51,871 nt of DNA from Silene noctiflora (taxonomy: Eukaryota; Streptophyta; Magnoliopsida; Caryophyllales; Caryophyllaceae): the NCBI GenBank assembly GCA_009801015.1, contig VHZZ01000258.1:152845-204715 (forward strand). Reading direction: 5' to 3'. The translations under genes and the position numbers were made by a program. The first letter of the stretch is position 1; each line of letters begins with the position of its first letter. A model generated the notes under the pieces. That model was not told where the DNA came from and searched no databases. It was given only the letters and a program-made list of their open reading frames with translations. Shown here one piece after another: positions 13,801 through 24,643 of the stretch.

Positions 13801-16800
13801 CAGATACCGAAGAATTGAAAGAACCTATTTTGCATGGACTGGGCTGCAAATGCTATGTGTTTCACAATGTTCTTCCCATTTGACTTTTTGGCATCAATAT
13901 GTTAAAAAATTATATATAATACAAAACATATATTACTAATAGTTACATTTTTCATTTAAAAAAAAAAAAAAACACAAAAAAATTACAATTTTTTTTTTAC
14001 CAAAAAAGTAGTCAAATTATCGTATTGAAAAGTGCATAAAGTCAAATGCGAAAAACATTGTGAGAAAGGGAAAGTATCAAGCTGGGTATGGTGTCTAATG
14101 GGAGAGTTGGACAATTTATAAATCATCGTACGCGACCTACGCGTTCGGACAAAAATCATACTTTCCATCACAGCCAACAGTTTACGTTTACTTTGTTTTC
14201 CTCACAATATAAAGTAAATGCAAACTATTGACTGAGATTGTGGGAGTACGTCTAAGAGCTGTTTCATGTAGAGATCTGTCACTGACATGCATGATAAAAT
14301 GAAGTGTTCAGTAATAGGGACACAAGCTATTACATGTAAACACCAAAATACAGAACATAAGACAAGGATGAAGAAGTACTGATCGCGAAAGTGGGTCATT
14401 TGTTGACTCCCTCAAATCAGCAATACGAATTCGAGTTGGATCAGCTCTAGCACCAGCTCCTGTTGCACAAAGAACCTTCAAACCTCTACGTACACATGCT
14501 GCAAGCAATGCCACCTATAAAATTATATACCAAACAACTAAGTACATATAAGACATCGGTAGTCTTATGGAACTTGCTAATTAAAACTTCGGTAGACTTA
14601 CAGCAGTAATAACTTGCTAGAACATGTTATATAGTTTCTGAAAGAAATAAGCAGCAAATACTTGCACTGATTTATCACATACGACTTAGCAATCTTATCA
14701 GTTCATGAAGCTAATCAAAACCTCAATAATCCTATGAGGAAGAACTCCCCTCAGCTCCTCTTAGAGCATACACATAATATTTGTCCATAGCATGAAACTA
14801 TTGCACCAAATAAAGTGTATTGAATTAATGAACTAGCATTGGAAGACATATCAAACGCAAAACAACCCTAACCTCAGAATCTCATACTCTCTATCCCCTG
14901 TGGTTCTATCTATTGGGCCCTTGAATCCTCTTTAGAGAAGATTGAAGGGCATATGTCAGATATATCAAAAATTATAAAGAAGCTCTCAGATATCACAAGG
15001 GAAAGGTTGCACATGCGCGATCCCCCTTACACCACTTGTTATAGGATCATCTTTGGAGGCATTGGTTGATGTTAGTATCGTACTGAATGATGTCCATCAC
15101 AATTTACGAGAGTTGTGGTCTATAAATGCTTTCTAAATACATCTACAAATTGCTCAGAAAAGATTTATTGTCCTCTTGCAGCAATATCTTTTTTCTTCAA
15201 ATAACAATGGATATATAAAAATATATATACCGTGACAGTTGGCAACAAGAATCTTCTATATGAAAGAAATACTCTGGCTGCCTAGTGCCTACTAAACTAC
15301 AGGAGTACAATGGCTAATATAACTATATAAGTTGCTAACGTACTAAATCAGAAATAACAGGAACATAAAGTATAATGTATCAAATACCTTTGTATCTATG
15401 TTGTCAATGCAATCCAACACAAAATCTGGGTTGCCAGACAAAATTCTTTCTTCTGAAGACGAATCATAGAGAAGTACTTGTGCATCAATCTGGCACTCGG
15501 GGAAAATTTTCGAGAAGTGTTTCTTGAGGCATAGAGCTTTTGGCATGCCAACATCCTCTCTTGTTGCAACAGCGTGGCGATTAAGTGAAGAAAGCGAAAC
15601 CTTGGAAAGGATGTCACAAATATTTGAGGCAATAGATTATCATCCAATTTACAGAACAATATACAACTATATCCCTCAACTTTTTAGCCTCTAAACTATT
15701 GTTTAGGATATAACCAGAAATCCAGGACAACAAATATTATAGATGTTAAGACTATACTTTAATCACCCATATTTATAGATGTTAAGAAGAGAAAGCGTTA
15801 TGTAAAGTAAACCATTTATGTAATGGAGTTTCAAGCCGCCATTGCATTAGTTTTGTTAATAACTCCCAATAGAAAAATGCTGATATTTCGGCCGTGTCAG
15901 GCAAAATTTTAATATCGTCATTACTTTACTGATATTTCTGTGTCTTAGTCTATACTATCCGTTGTTTTTCAAAATATTATTAGCACATGTTTTTTGTTAT
16001 GGTCTATATTCCATGACATCCCCATACCGAGATTCTATGACCATTGCTGCATCTGACTTTTCTACCGTAAGAGTTAGGAGGACAAATTGCTATTTATGCC
16101 CAAAATCTTTAGAATAACATAGGTCACAAAGAAAACAGTTGATTATGAAGGTTCAGCTCTATTTTAGTGAAGGTTATTATGCTGGGCAATCCTAACATTG
16201 TCCCTGGAACACCTGTTAGCTAGTTCTTTAGAAATAGATTATTGCAAAACGACTCCTGGCTTCATTTTTTCGTTTCCAATATACATGGAAGAAGTTAAGA
16301 AAAAGGCCCTAATTAAGCTATTAGTTTTAGACAGCCAAAAACCTGGTCAAAATCCACGAGCAGTAGCCTCCCTACTCCAGATCTCAAAAGCATTGATGCA
16401 GCATGACTACCAACACCTCCGAGACCGATAACCACAACATAAGATTCTGTAACTCTCTTTTGGCTTTCCAGACCAAAAAACTGAATGTTCCTGAAAGAGC
16501 GGACAATAAAATTGAGTACAAACGAATCAATCTTCACACAATGACACCATTAAAGTGTCGACCATGGATTAAGCTCGAGTGTACATACATATCCAGGCAA
16601 ACAGTTTAATTTCTAAGAAACGCTCATAGGAAAAAGAGTTCTAATTTATATGCCAAAAATATGACGCCCGTCATTGCCTACTAAAAGAAATAACACTACT
16701 GACTTCTCTCGAAATATTTTTCCTTTTAAATTACCTCTCTTCCTACAAGTTACTTAATTTTATCAAAAGAGAAACTCCAACATAGGAGAATGAGTAAAAA

Positions 16801-18775
16801 GATAAGCACGGGTAAAAAAAAAAAAAAAAAAAAAACATTGCTCATGTCTGACTAGTCGAGCAACTATTCTTTAATGGAAGTCAAGCTACCTGGTCAGCTG
16901 CTCAGAGACTATTTCATCTTTCAGAAGGTCTGGCATTTCTTGAGTGCCCATCCTACGATTGAAGCATCCATTTTGATCAGACTCAGAGAGCATATTTCTG
17001 TCTAAAGAGTAACAACCAATTAGCAGATCATACAAAGACAATAATAAACCCACAAAGATCTTCAAGTAAAGAAATAAGGCAACAGACATCCAGATTCCAG
17101 ACTATGGTTAGCAAATAATTTAGGCTTTTAGAAAAATCACATGAAGCCAACAGCCAAAAATCTCTCCGATACAATTCCACACTTTCTAGTGTATCTGTGT
17201 TATTTTAATAGCTGCAGCACGCTTATACACTTTTAAGTTTTAACAGTTCTTAGATAAGACTATGATACCATTGATCATATCAATATATCATATTGTGCAA
17301 GTTTTTAGAAGTATAAGTGTAGCTTTAAGGTAGGTTTAAGGTTTGGAAATAGCATAGTCTTCTACAAAAACTCAGTTAACAACTAACATGAAAAGTTAAA
17401 ACCTAGTAAACTAACATGGGGAATGGTATGGCAACCAAGTCCAAGTCTCCAAATTATCTACATGAATAATATTTATAATTTCTTTTATACTAAAAAATAG
17501 ATCATCTGCAGCTCAAAAAAAGCTCAGAGCACAGCCAAAAAAAAACTTTCTTTTCACTCAAGCTGCATAAGCATTAGAGAACATAGACAAAAGGAGGGAG
17601 GCACCAAAAAGATTTGACCAGCTGAGGTGCATATGCATTGCTGGGAAGATGGTGATTGGTAATTGCCCAAATTTTAGAGTAAGGGAAAAAAACTCACCGT
17701 CTAATTTAGCTACCTCTGCACTGTACCCCTTATCTTCAATCCTTCTGCAATTAGACAAAGCCATGAAACATTTAATTAAAATAGCTTAAATGGTTACATC
17801 CATAGTCAACACCTAAAGTATGAAGCAATTAGCTTATAGAGATCAATTCAAGTAACTGAAAAGTCAGCAGAAATGGGCCAGCATCACTTTAAGGGGTAAA
17901 TCTAAGTTGCGACAAGTTCTGACGCATTGGAGTATAACTGTATAAAGGTTTCGGAATTTATACAAAAATTAAAAGTAGGTACAATGTTAACAAGATGAAA
18001 CAAATATTGAAATTTATACTTATCGGTCAGTCGCTAAAAGTCTAAAGCGACATGGTAAATGCACCATGTTATCATTATGAACACATTTACAGAATCTAAA
18101 ACAGAAAATGCAAAACTCTAAAAAAAAGAGAACTTCAGGGTACAAATGAGCCACAAAAGACGCACTTTAATCACGTAGTGTGATCAGTAGCTGGTCTATC
18201 GGTATGTTTCATCGAAACAGGCTAGTGCAGGAGAATATTCCATAATCCATACATAAGAACTTTCCATCAAGAAAAATTTGCAGCCAATTGCAGACACTTG
18301 CAAAAGGTCCAAGGGGTAATCAAGACGCTAGATAGCACCGACTTCTAACATGTACAGTATGAATAACCAACTAAAATGCGCAAAAATCCTCGCTTTACGA
18401 CAAATTCACCAAATTCTCTCCATCACTCCAGAATCCAATTTAACCCTCCAAACAAAAATTCAAAAACCTCTCTTCATCTGATTCCAAATTACTTAGTGAC
18501 CCATCAACCCTCATCTAATAAACTATTCAAAGTGTTCATCTTTCTCACATTTCCAAGCATCAAAACAGTAAAAAAATCATCAACCAGCTATCACTAAGCA
18601 ACAATAACGTAAAACCCACAAAGAATTAACGGAATGTAAAGTAATAAAATGATAAAAAATAGTGAAAGAATAGAGAAAATTGCCTGTTGAGACGTTTGAG
18701 AAGGGTGAAGGTTGAGATAGAGCCAATGAAAGTACCAGCACCCAGTAATGCTACCCACTTCAACCGTTCCTCCAT
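10853..18775 (-). CDS. TcdA-like tRNA threonylcarbamoyladenosine dehydratase (ThiF/E1 fold)
   Basis: The eleven minus-strand exons are 18684-18775, 17698-17744, 16890-17001, 16343-16490, 15388-15600, 14380-14514, 13470-13604, 12763-12978, 11855-11979, 11448-11505 and 10853-10963 (1392 bp, 463 residues). The family (bacterial TcdA/CsdL, yeast Tcd1/2) uses ATP to cyclise t6A to ct6A at tRNA position 37. The protein starts with an N-terminal hydrophobic anchor (WVALLGAGTFIGSISTFTLL), as in the yeast mitochondrial outer-membrane homologs. The nucleotide-binding motif GLGGVGS is at about 106-112, followed by LLLVDFDQV and SLNRHAV, then DFVLDCIDNIDTK and the GAGARADPTRI stretch. A plant-conserved C-terminal half continues to the stop. 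Intron 1 has a GC donor. Whether the anchor targets mitochondria or plastids is not shown by the sequence. Confidence 0.92.
11082..11210. repeat. Three copies of an AATTACCACTCAAC motif in TcdA-like intron 10
   Basis: AATTACCACTCAACYACC-type words occur near 11083, 11113 and 11197, each preceded by a TTTYAATT or AAATTC stretch. They lie within an intron, and the spacing is irregular. This may be remnants of one small repetitive element. Confidence 0.5.
13863..14065. mobile_element. MITE with CACAATGTTCTTCCCATTTGACTTT ends (TcdA-like intron 6)
   Basis: The left end CACAATGTTCTTCCCATTTG and the right end (CAAATGCGAAAAACATTGTG) are inverted repeats of about 20 bp with a few mismatches. The interior is AT-rich and non-coding. 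The size of about 200 bp and the TTTGACTTT word suggest a Stowaway-type MITE family seen again at 36501 and 43316. Confidence 0.6.
18678..18683 (-). other. GC-AG 5' splice site, TcdA-like intron 1
   Basis: Exon 1 ends ...CTCAACAG and the intron begins GCAATT. Joining to the acceptor at 17745 gives AG|A AGG ATT, which restores the conserved LNRRIEDKGY reading. I found no GT donor nearby that keeps the frame. The donor is weaker than the usual GCAAGT. Confidence 0.7.
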
Positions 18776-19714
18776 TTTCAATTAATTTACTGTATATGAT
18801 TTGATGATAAAGTTGAGATTTTTTTGTGCTAAAACCTCTGCTGTTTAAACCCTTTCCCCTCTTTTTTTCAGAGCCACCATCAATGTCTGTTCTTGCCGTT
18901 TCCTCCTTTGCGCTTCCTTGTTCCTACTGTTAATTAATCGGACCGGGATAAGTAAACCTGAATTCAAAATGACTCGGCCTTGGACTGAATTAAAAATGGG
19001 TTATCGGAAGGAGCCTAATTTAACCAAACTGAAATCGAAACTATGGTTAATCTTTCGGATAAAACCTACCGAATTTAATTCGATTTGAAACTGAACTGAA
19101 TGATTTATTCGCTAAGTTTAGGAATAAATGCCCGTCATACGTACCTGTCTCAATTAGAATGAATAAGGGTAGCGGGATAAGACATTCCTTTTTAAAAAAA
19201 TACTCCTTGGATTTGAGTGTACGAAGTTAAGCAGCACGATTAGAGCAGACATAGACTGACTCATTTAAAAAAGTTAGCGTTAATTGTTTGAAATCTAACT
19301 CAACTTTATCCGAATATACAGGAAAATCAAATTGACCCAATTGAACCCAAGGCCAAGCCAATAATCCATCGTGTCCTAGTCAATTCGAACCAAAATCAAC
19401 AGTAAAATTGAGGTATATAAGTATATGACTACGTGAACCTTAAATGTCGACACAGTGCATTTATATAAACCTAACTTAAGTCGCACATAAATCAAAAGTC
19501 AAAACTAACATGATTTAAACCACATCAACCCGAGACAACACAAACCTATTCAAGTAAAACCAAAATATCGTTACTTAAAACCGAACCTAAAACTCACCCA
19601 ACAATATCAAACCGATTTAACCAAATCCGAAATCGAAAACTAAACTAAATCATTCTCCTCGTAACAGACAGTCATCTGAAGAACTCAAAACACAAAAAAC
19701 CTCCCTTGTAAAAG
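18776..19714. other. Bidirectional intergenic region between the TcdA-like and BET3 genes
   Basis: The two genes are divergent with 939 bases between start codons, so both promoters lie here. The centre (about 18940-19640) is degenerate repeat DNA with words such as CCGAATTTAATTCGATTTGA, AACCGAACC and ACCCAATTGAACCC. No clear TATA box or coding region was seen. Confidence 0.45.
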
Positions 19715-22700
19715 ATGCCGGTGGTTGCTCCACGATCTGGGGATGCCATTTTCGCAAGTGCTGAACGTGTTGTCAGTAATCATTTCTTCCTTAATTTTCC
19801 CATTTTCCCCCTCTAATTGTGCTACTCTTCTCAAATTAAAGGTGGTTAATTTAAAATTGTTGGGTTGTTATAGAATGCAGAATTGTTCACATTAACTTAT
19901 GGAGCAATCGTACGTCAACTTCTTACTGATCTGGAAGAGGTTGATCAAGTTAACAAACAGCTCGATCAAATGTAAAATCTTGATACACTTTCCTTTTATA
20001 ATTTACAAATTATATAATAAGACCGTCTCATCGTGTGACACACTCTTCTTATTGGTTAGGACCGTCTTACATTTTTAAGACGGTCTTACACAATAATAAT
20101 AACAGTTTATAATGGGGGTTTTCTACATTTTTAGCTTGTTAATACTCCCTCTGTCCCGGTGAATAGTTTACACTTGCTTTATTTTGTGCGGAGGAAATAA
20201 AGCAAGGGTAAATTATTGACGGAGACGGAGGGAATATATGTTATGTTGATGTGTTATCAACTTATGAGTTGTGAATTGTGATGCTGTCTTTGTTATGTAA
20301 AATGGAGAAAGAAAGGTAGAGATGTTTGTTATGACGTTGGTACAATGCATGAAAAGCTGGATTTAGCCTATTAGTGTTCATGATTACGGCGAAATGATCA
20401 TTTAGGAGCATTTGAAAGGCGAGTTGTGGTCTGTGGGTGTTTCATTTGATTTCAGCAGGCTGATAAAAAGGGCACTTGTGTATATTTGATTGTTACGAAG
20501 AAAGTGATAAAACGAAACCAATAGTTGCTGATACTGGAGCTCTTTAGGAGTCATGGAGGCGGATACCTTCACCAACCTTAGAATTTGGAAGATGTGACAT
20601 GTAGTCGTTCGACTTGACTTTGTCTGAGTTCATTGAAGTCCTCTAATCGCGACTCAAGATTCTCGACTTGTAGATAAGAGCTTGTTTTCTTCTCAGTATT
20701 CTTTTTTGCTTGGACAAACATATTTCACGCTGGTGGATCACTTGCTGCGTATCACTAGCTCTCTGACTCATTTATTGTGTCTGTGAGATTGGTGAAGTAT
20801 GAATTTGTGTGTTTCTTTTCTGTGCATATTAACACATAGTATCCATGAGATGGTGAAGTATGAATCTTTATTGGGTCTTCCGTATTCTTGTAGGGGTTAT
20901 AATATTGGTGTCCGTCTAATTGATGAATTTCTAGCTAAATCCAATGTCTCTAGATGTGTGGACTTCAAGGAGACTGCTGAAGTAATTGCTAAGGTATGTA
21001 GTCTTATACTCTCCTTCGTATTTTTTTCTGTCGATTGCTTCTATTCTCATGCAAACATTTCTCCTTTCTACCCTCTTTTTCTTGTGTAAACGTAATTTTT
21101 CCTTTGTTATAGCTGCTTATATAGAACTCCGGTACTTGACCAGCGTACTTCTCTAAGGGCAATGCTTAGCTAACGGATGATTTTCTGAATCATGATATAT
21201 ATTTTGATGTTTTTGACAAGTTCTAAAAATTCAGCCATCAACTCTAATGCAGTTGGCCTTCTAATTACCCTCTCCAGATAATTCTTATTAGGGGCTCAAC
21301 AATTACGATTCCTTATCCTTATCAGTACATAAGAACTAGCAGCATTCCTTCAAAGCAATTTTAATGTGGCATTGGCTTTGAATCCTATGTGCTGAGGCTG
21401 GTGATTAGTCTGTTCTCAAGATTCCTACTAATAATAGCGTTACAAACTGAGGATTTTTTTTCTACCATTTGTGGAGTCGTCCACATGATTTAGCTATTTA
21501 TAACACTGATAGGTTGTATAGCTGCTGATTCGTATGTGCTCATTAGCCAATAAATGTGTCTAAAAATAAGTAGGCACATGGCAGAATCTAATTATACTTT
21601 GCCAATCCCTTGTATTTCAAAGATAGTTCCGCATGCGCCCCGTGGCCTGTGGGGCTTTGGATTCTATTGTCTTTGTTTTGGCTGCTGCTGCGAGTGGTGA
21701 GTCGTTTATTTCCGTTATATGTTATGAACAAAATATAAAACCATCATTACTTAGAGTTCAGCATCAGTGTTATGCAGCGCCAAACAAAACGATAAAAATA
21801 GTAAAAAGACCAACTTGTAGGGTTGAGATTGCATGAAATTCAAGGAAAATCTGAACTGCCTCTTCAAGTTTCCATGGTAGTGTTGTAAAATCTTGCTTAT
21901 TTACACTCTGTGACTCTACTCGAAATAAAGAACTAGATGAAAACCAGTCACAACAACCCCACTCTCAATAGTACTTGGTAAATCTGTTATTCTGTTGTCT
22001 TCATCAATTTGTGTATGCTTATCTGTTAAGTATTAATTCGCACTATGATTGTGTATGATATGTGCAATATGCTTGGTATAGCTAAACCACATGTTTGTCG
22101 GATTGCGAGCGACATTAAATAAAATTAGGCTTTCTTTCAGCCAAAAATAAATGTTTTAATGTTCATAGTCGCACATTAATTTTATGGAAAGCTTGTTATT
22201 AAGTTTTATTCACCTAAACAGATTGGCTTCAAAATGTTTTTGGGGGTGACTGCAACAGTAACCAACTGGGATCAAGATGGAACAACTTGCAACTTGGTAT
22301 TAGAGGACAATCCTTTGGTAGATTTTGTTGAGCTTCCTGACACGTGTCAAGGCCTTCACTACTGCAACATTTTGAGCGGTGTTCTCAGAGGAGCTCTGGA
22401 GATGGTAAGCTTTAGCTTTGCACTGATATTTTCAGTCAGTGTGAAGTGACGCTGGTTCCTTTCCAAATTAGTTTTACGTTTGTTTCATCAATGCATTGCA
22501 TATCAGGCATGAGGCAACTAAACTAAGGTTCACTAGGCATTAGAAACTGCTATGAACCTTCCCCCTATGTTCTCGTATGATGCTAACATTCTCACACATG
22601 GATATTGGCTTTATAAGAACCCCTTGATGTCCTCTTTTTTGTTTGGTGGAACTGCTTTTATTAGTTTTTTGTGAGGCATTTATGGCTTTTTTCTCTTTTG

Positions 22701-23314
22701 CCTAGAGAAGTTAGAAGCATTAATGTGGCGTTCAGCATGTCATCAAACATTCATAGTAGTTCCTCACTTCCTTCGAGTTTGTTAGGTAACTTTGACACTT
22801 CACTTTGGCTATGAGCCGACACGACACTCCTTCTGACACAACGCACACTTCGACACATTTTTAGGCCAATTATATAAAGTTTATGACTTGTACTCGTGTG
22901 TGACATGTGCAACCAAATATGTGTATCATAGAATAAGGGCACAATGAGCCAATGAGGCTCTTCTACATTTCAAATTGGTCATCGATAATTTTGATGGAAT
23001 ATGAAATTAGATATAATTACCTGTGAAGTTCTTATGATACTTATGTTTGCCTCCTGCATATAATTGTTTCAGACTTTCAGGTACTTAACTAGAAACGGGT
23101 AAAGTCCTGATTGTGGTCCTAATCTAGCGCCTCGTTTGTCACTTGAAATAGTTAATTTAAAGGTCGGGTCTTTTTTCCATGTACTTTTTAGGTGTCAATG
23201 AAGACCGAAGTCACTTGGGTCAAAGACATGCTTCGTGGAGACGATTCCTACGAATTGCAGGTTAAACTAGTGAAGCAAGTTCCAGAAGAATACCCATACA
23301 AGAATGACGAGTAA
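19715..23314 (+). CDS. BET3: TRAPP complex subunit BET3/TRAPPC3
   Basis: The exons are 19715-19771, 19874-19971, 20894-20993, 22222-22404 and 23192-23314 (561 bp, 186 residues). BET3 is the core subunit of the TRAPP tethering complexes, which act as Rab/Ypt1 exchange factors in ER-to-Golgi and Golgi traffic. Conserved family blocks run in order: NAELFTLTYGAIVRQLL, VNKQLDQMGYNIGVRLIDEF, SNVSRCVDFKETAEVIAKVG, NPLVDFVELPDTCQGL, LRGALEMVSMKTEV. Cys73 (SRCVDF) matches the conserved Cys that is acylated in mammalian Bet3. Length equals the family's usual 180-190. Intron 1 uses a weaker donor (GTCAGT). A diverged copy of the last 39 coding bases lies directly downstream. Confidence 0.95.
20060..20085. 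repeat. Perfect hairpin GACCGTCTTA/TAAGACGGTC in BET3 intron 2
   Basis: Two perfect 10-bp inverted arms are separated by 6 bases. A related TAAGACCGTCTCATC word lies about 25 bp upstream, so this looks like the end of a small MITE of a family with AAGACGGTCTTA termini. Related words occur near 6770, 23807, 41792 and 50697. Confidence 0.6.
20145..20233. mobile_element. Stowaway-type MITE, about 89 bp (BET3 intron 2)
   Basis: It begins CTCCCTCTGTCCCGG and ends with the inverted GACGGAGACGGAGGGA, flanked by TA dinucleotides. That is the Stowaway/Tc1-mariner signature (CTCCCTCCGT ends, TA target duplication). It is non-coding. Confidence 0.75.
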
Positions 23315-23363
23315 ACTTCTGAATCAAGTTCCAGAAGAATACGCGTACAAGGATGACAAGTAA
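23264..23363 (+). repeat. 49-bp tandem duplication spanning the BET3 stop codon
   Basis: The segment starting AAACTAGTGAAG at 23264 recurs at 23313, 49 bases later, with a few changes. The 39-bp block from CAAGTTCCAGAAGAATAC to TAA is nearly intact in both. The first copy encodes the real C-terminus (QVPEEYPYKNDE). The second would encode QVPEEYAYKDDK and its own stop, but lies after the first stop and out of frame by one. Confidence 0.85.
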
Positions 23364-24643
23364 CAAGCTTGCTAATGTTATTCTTTTTATGGGATGAGAA
23401 TTATGGAACCATGATCTGGATCTGTAATTGCACTCTTCTCAGTATTTCAAGTATTTTTGCACTAGACTAGAAGAGGTTCACTCAATCACTCCTTGGTTCT
23501 TCCCTTGGCTTTTTTGGTTGTATAAGATACGGAGTACAATATTTATGTAGTTACTTTAACATTACTGGTATCGGCTTGTCCGGGAATTGTACTTCGTCTC
23601 AAATATATCGTCTCAGTTTGACTTTCTTTATCAACCTATGTCAACTTTGACTTTCTTTTTCATCATTGTTTTTGGCTCGCAGGAGAGAAATTGGATTCCT
23701 CAATCTCACACTTTCTCTCGAAATCTAATCTACTAAGCAAAATAAGAGATTTTTCCTCACTTTCTCTAAGACCCCCTTCATCCAAGTAAGAGGCAGGTAA
23801 TTGTGAGACCGTCTATTAACAGTCGCTGATCTAAAACTGGTAAGTTCATATTTGACACTCGTTATTTGGTTGTGGGTAAAGAGATCATTGCAACCGATGG
23901 CTGTTCACTTTCAGTATCTCATCAAAGCCTGATGACAAAAAGGCAACTAAAATACCAGTGTACAGGAGGTGATCAAATACAGATGTGAGCCGGATGCATA
24001 CGGATCTTGCTCAAGAGGTGAATAAAATCATAAATGCATGGTCTATTATTTCAGCATATCTGCACATTTAGGACCCAGATGGCCCCTGGTCAAACCAGTA
24101 ATGAGCCTGGTAAATCTCAAGGTGCATAAGCATTGCCTTGATTCTTTGAAATTCATCAGTGTTTCTATTATGTTGCCGAACTTGGTAGCGGTCACAGTAA
24201 CGGCTTTGCCTGAAAACGAAGCTATAGCTAACTGTACCTGAAACTCCCTAGATATGAACGTTTGGATTAAAGTAATGGCAACTGCCAATTAACTAAATCC
24301 AGAAAAGCATCATTCTAGTATAAATAATTCTCAAAGTAGCTTGATTTCCATATCCATAAAGTAGAAAAGATAATTCTCAAGATATTGATTTCAGGTACAT
24401 TAAATCAAACTACTGGTGGAATAAAGGCCACGGAACATTGCTTTGGAAAAATAAACAATGAAGTTAGCCTATGAATTGAGCTATCGTAAAATCCATGTAC
24501 TGTTGCTTTTAAAACCTTGCTGTTCTTTGCTATCTTCCTTCACAGAAATAGTTAGCTTGTTCCTGCTGTATATCCACTTTTCGTCCGAAGAGTTCTAACT
24601 TCTAACAAGTTAGCGTATGAATAAAGTTTGCTTTTAAACCCTA
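23364..24643. other. Convergent 3' region between the BET3 and pectinesterase genes
   Basis: This contains the 3' untranslated regions of both neighbours and unassigned AT-rich DNA. A pair of TTTGACTTTCTTT words near 23620-23660 and GAGACCGTCTATTAACAG near 23806 suggest decayed MITE pieces. Short open frames near 24040-24290 overlap on both strands and match nothing. Confidence 0.45.

Noticed and set aside
18376-18597. 73-codon plus-strand open frame with Ser/Pro/Asn-rich product
   Set aside because: It lies inside intron 1 of the minus-strand TcdA-like gene and has low-complexity composition.
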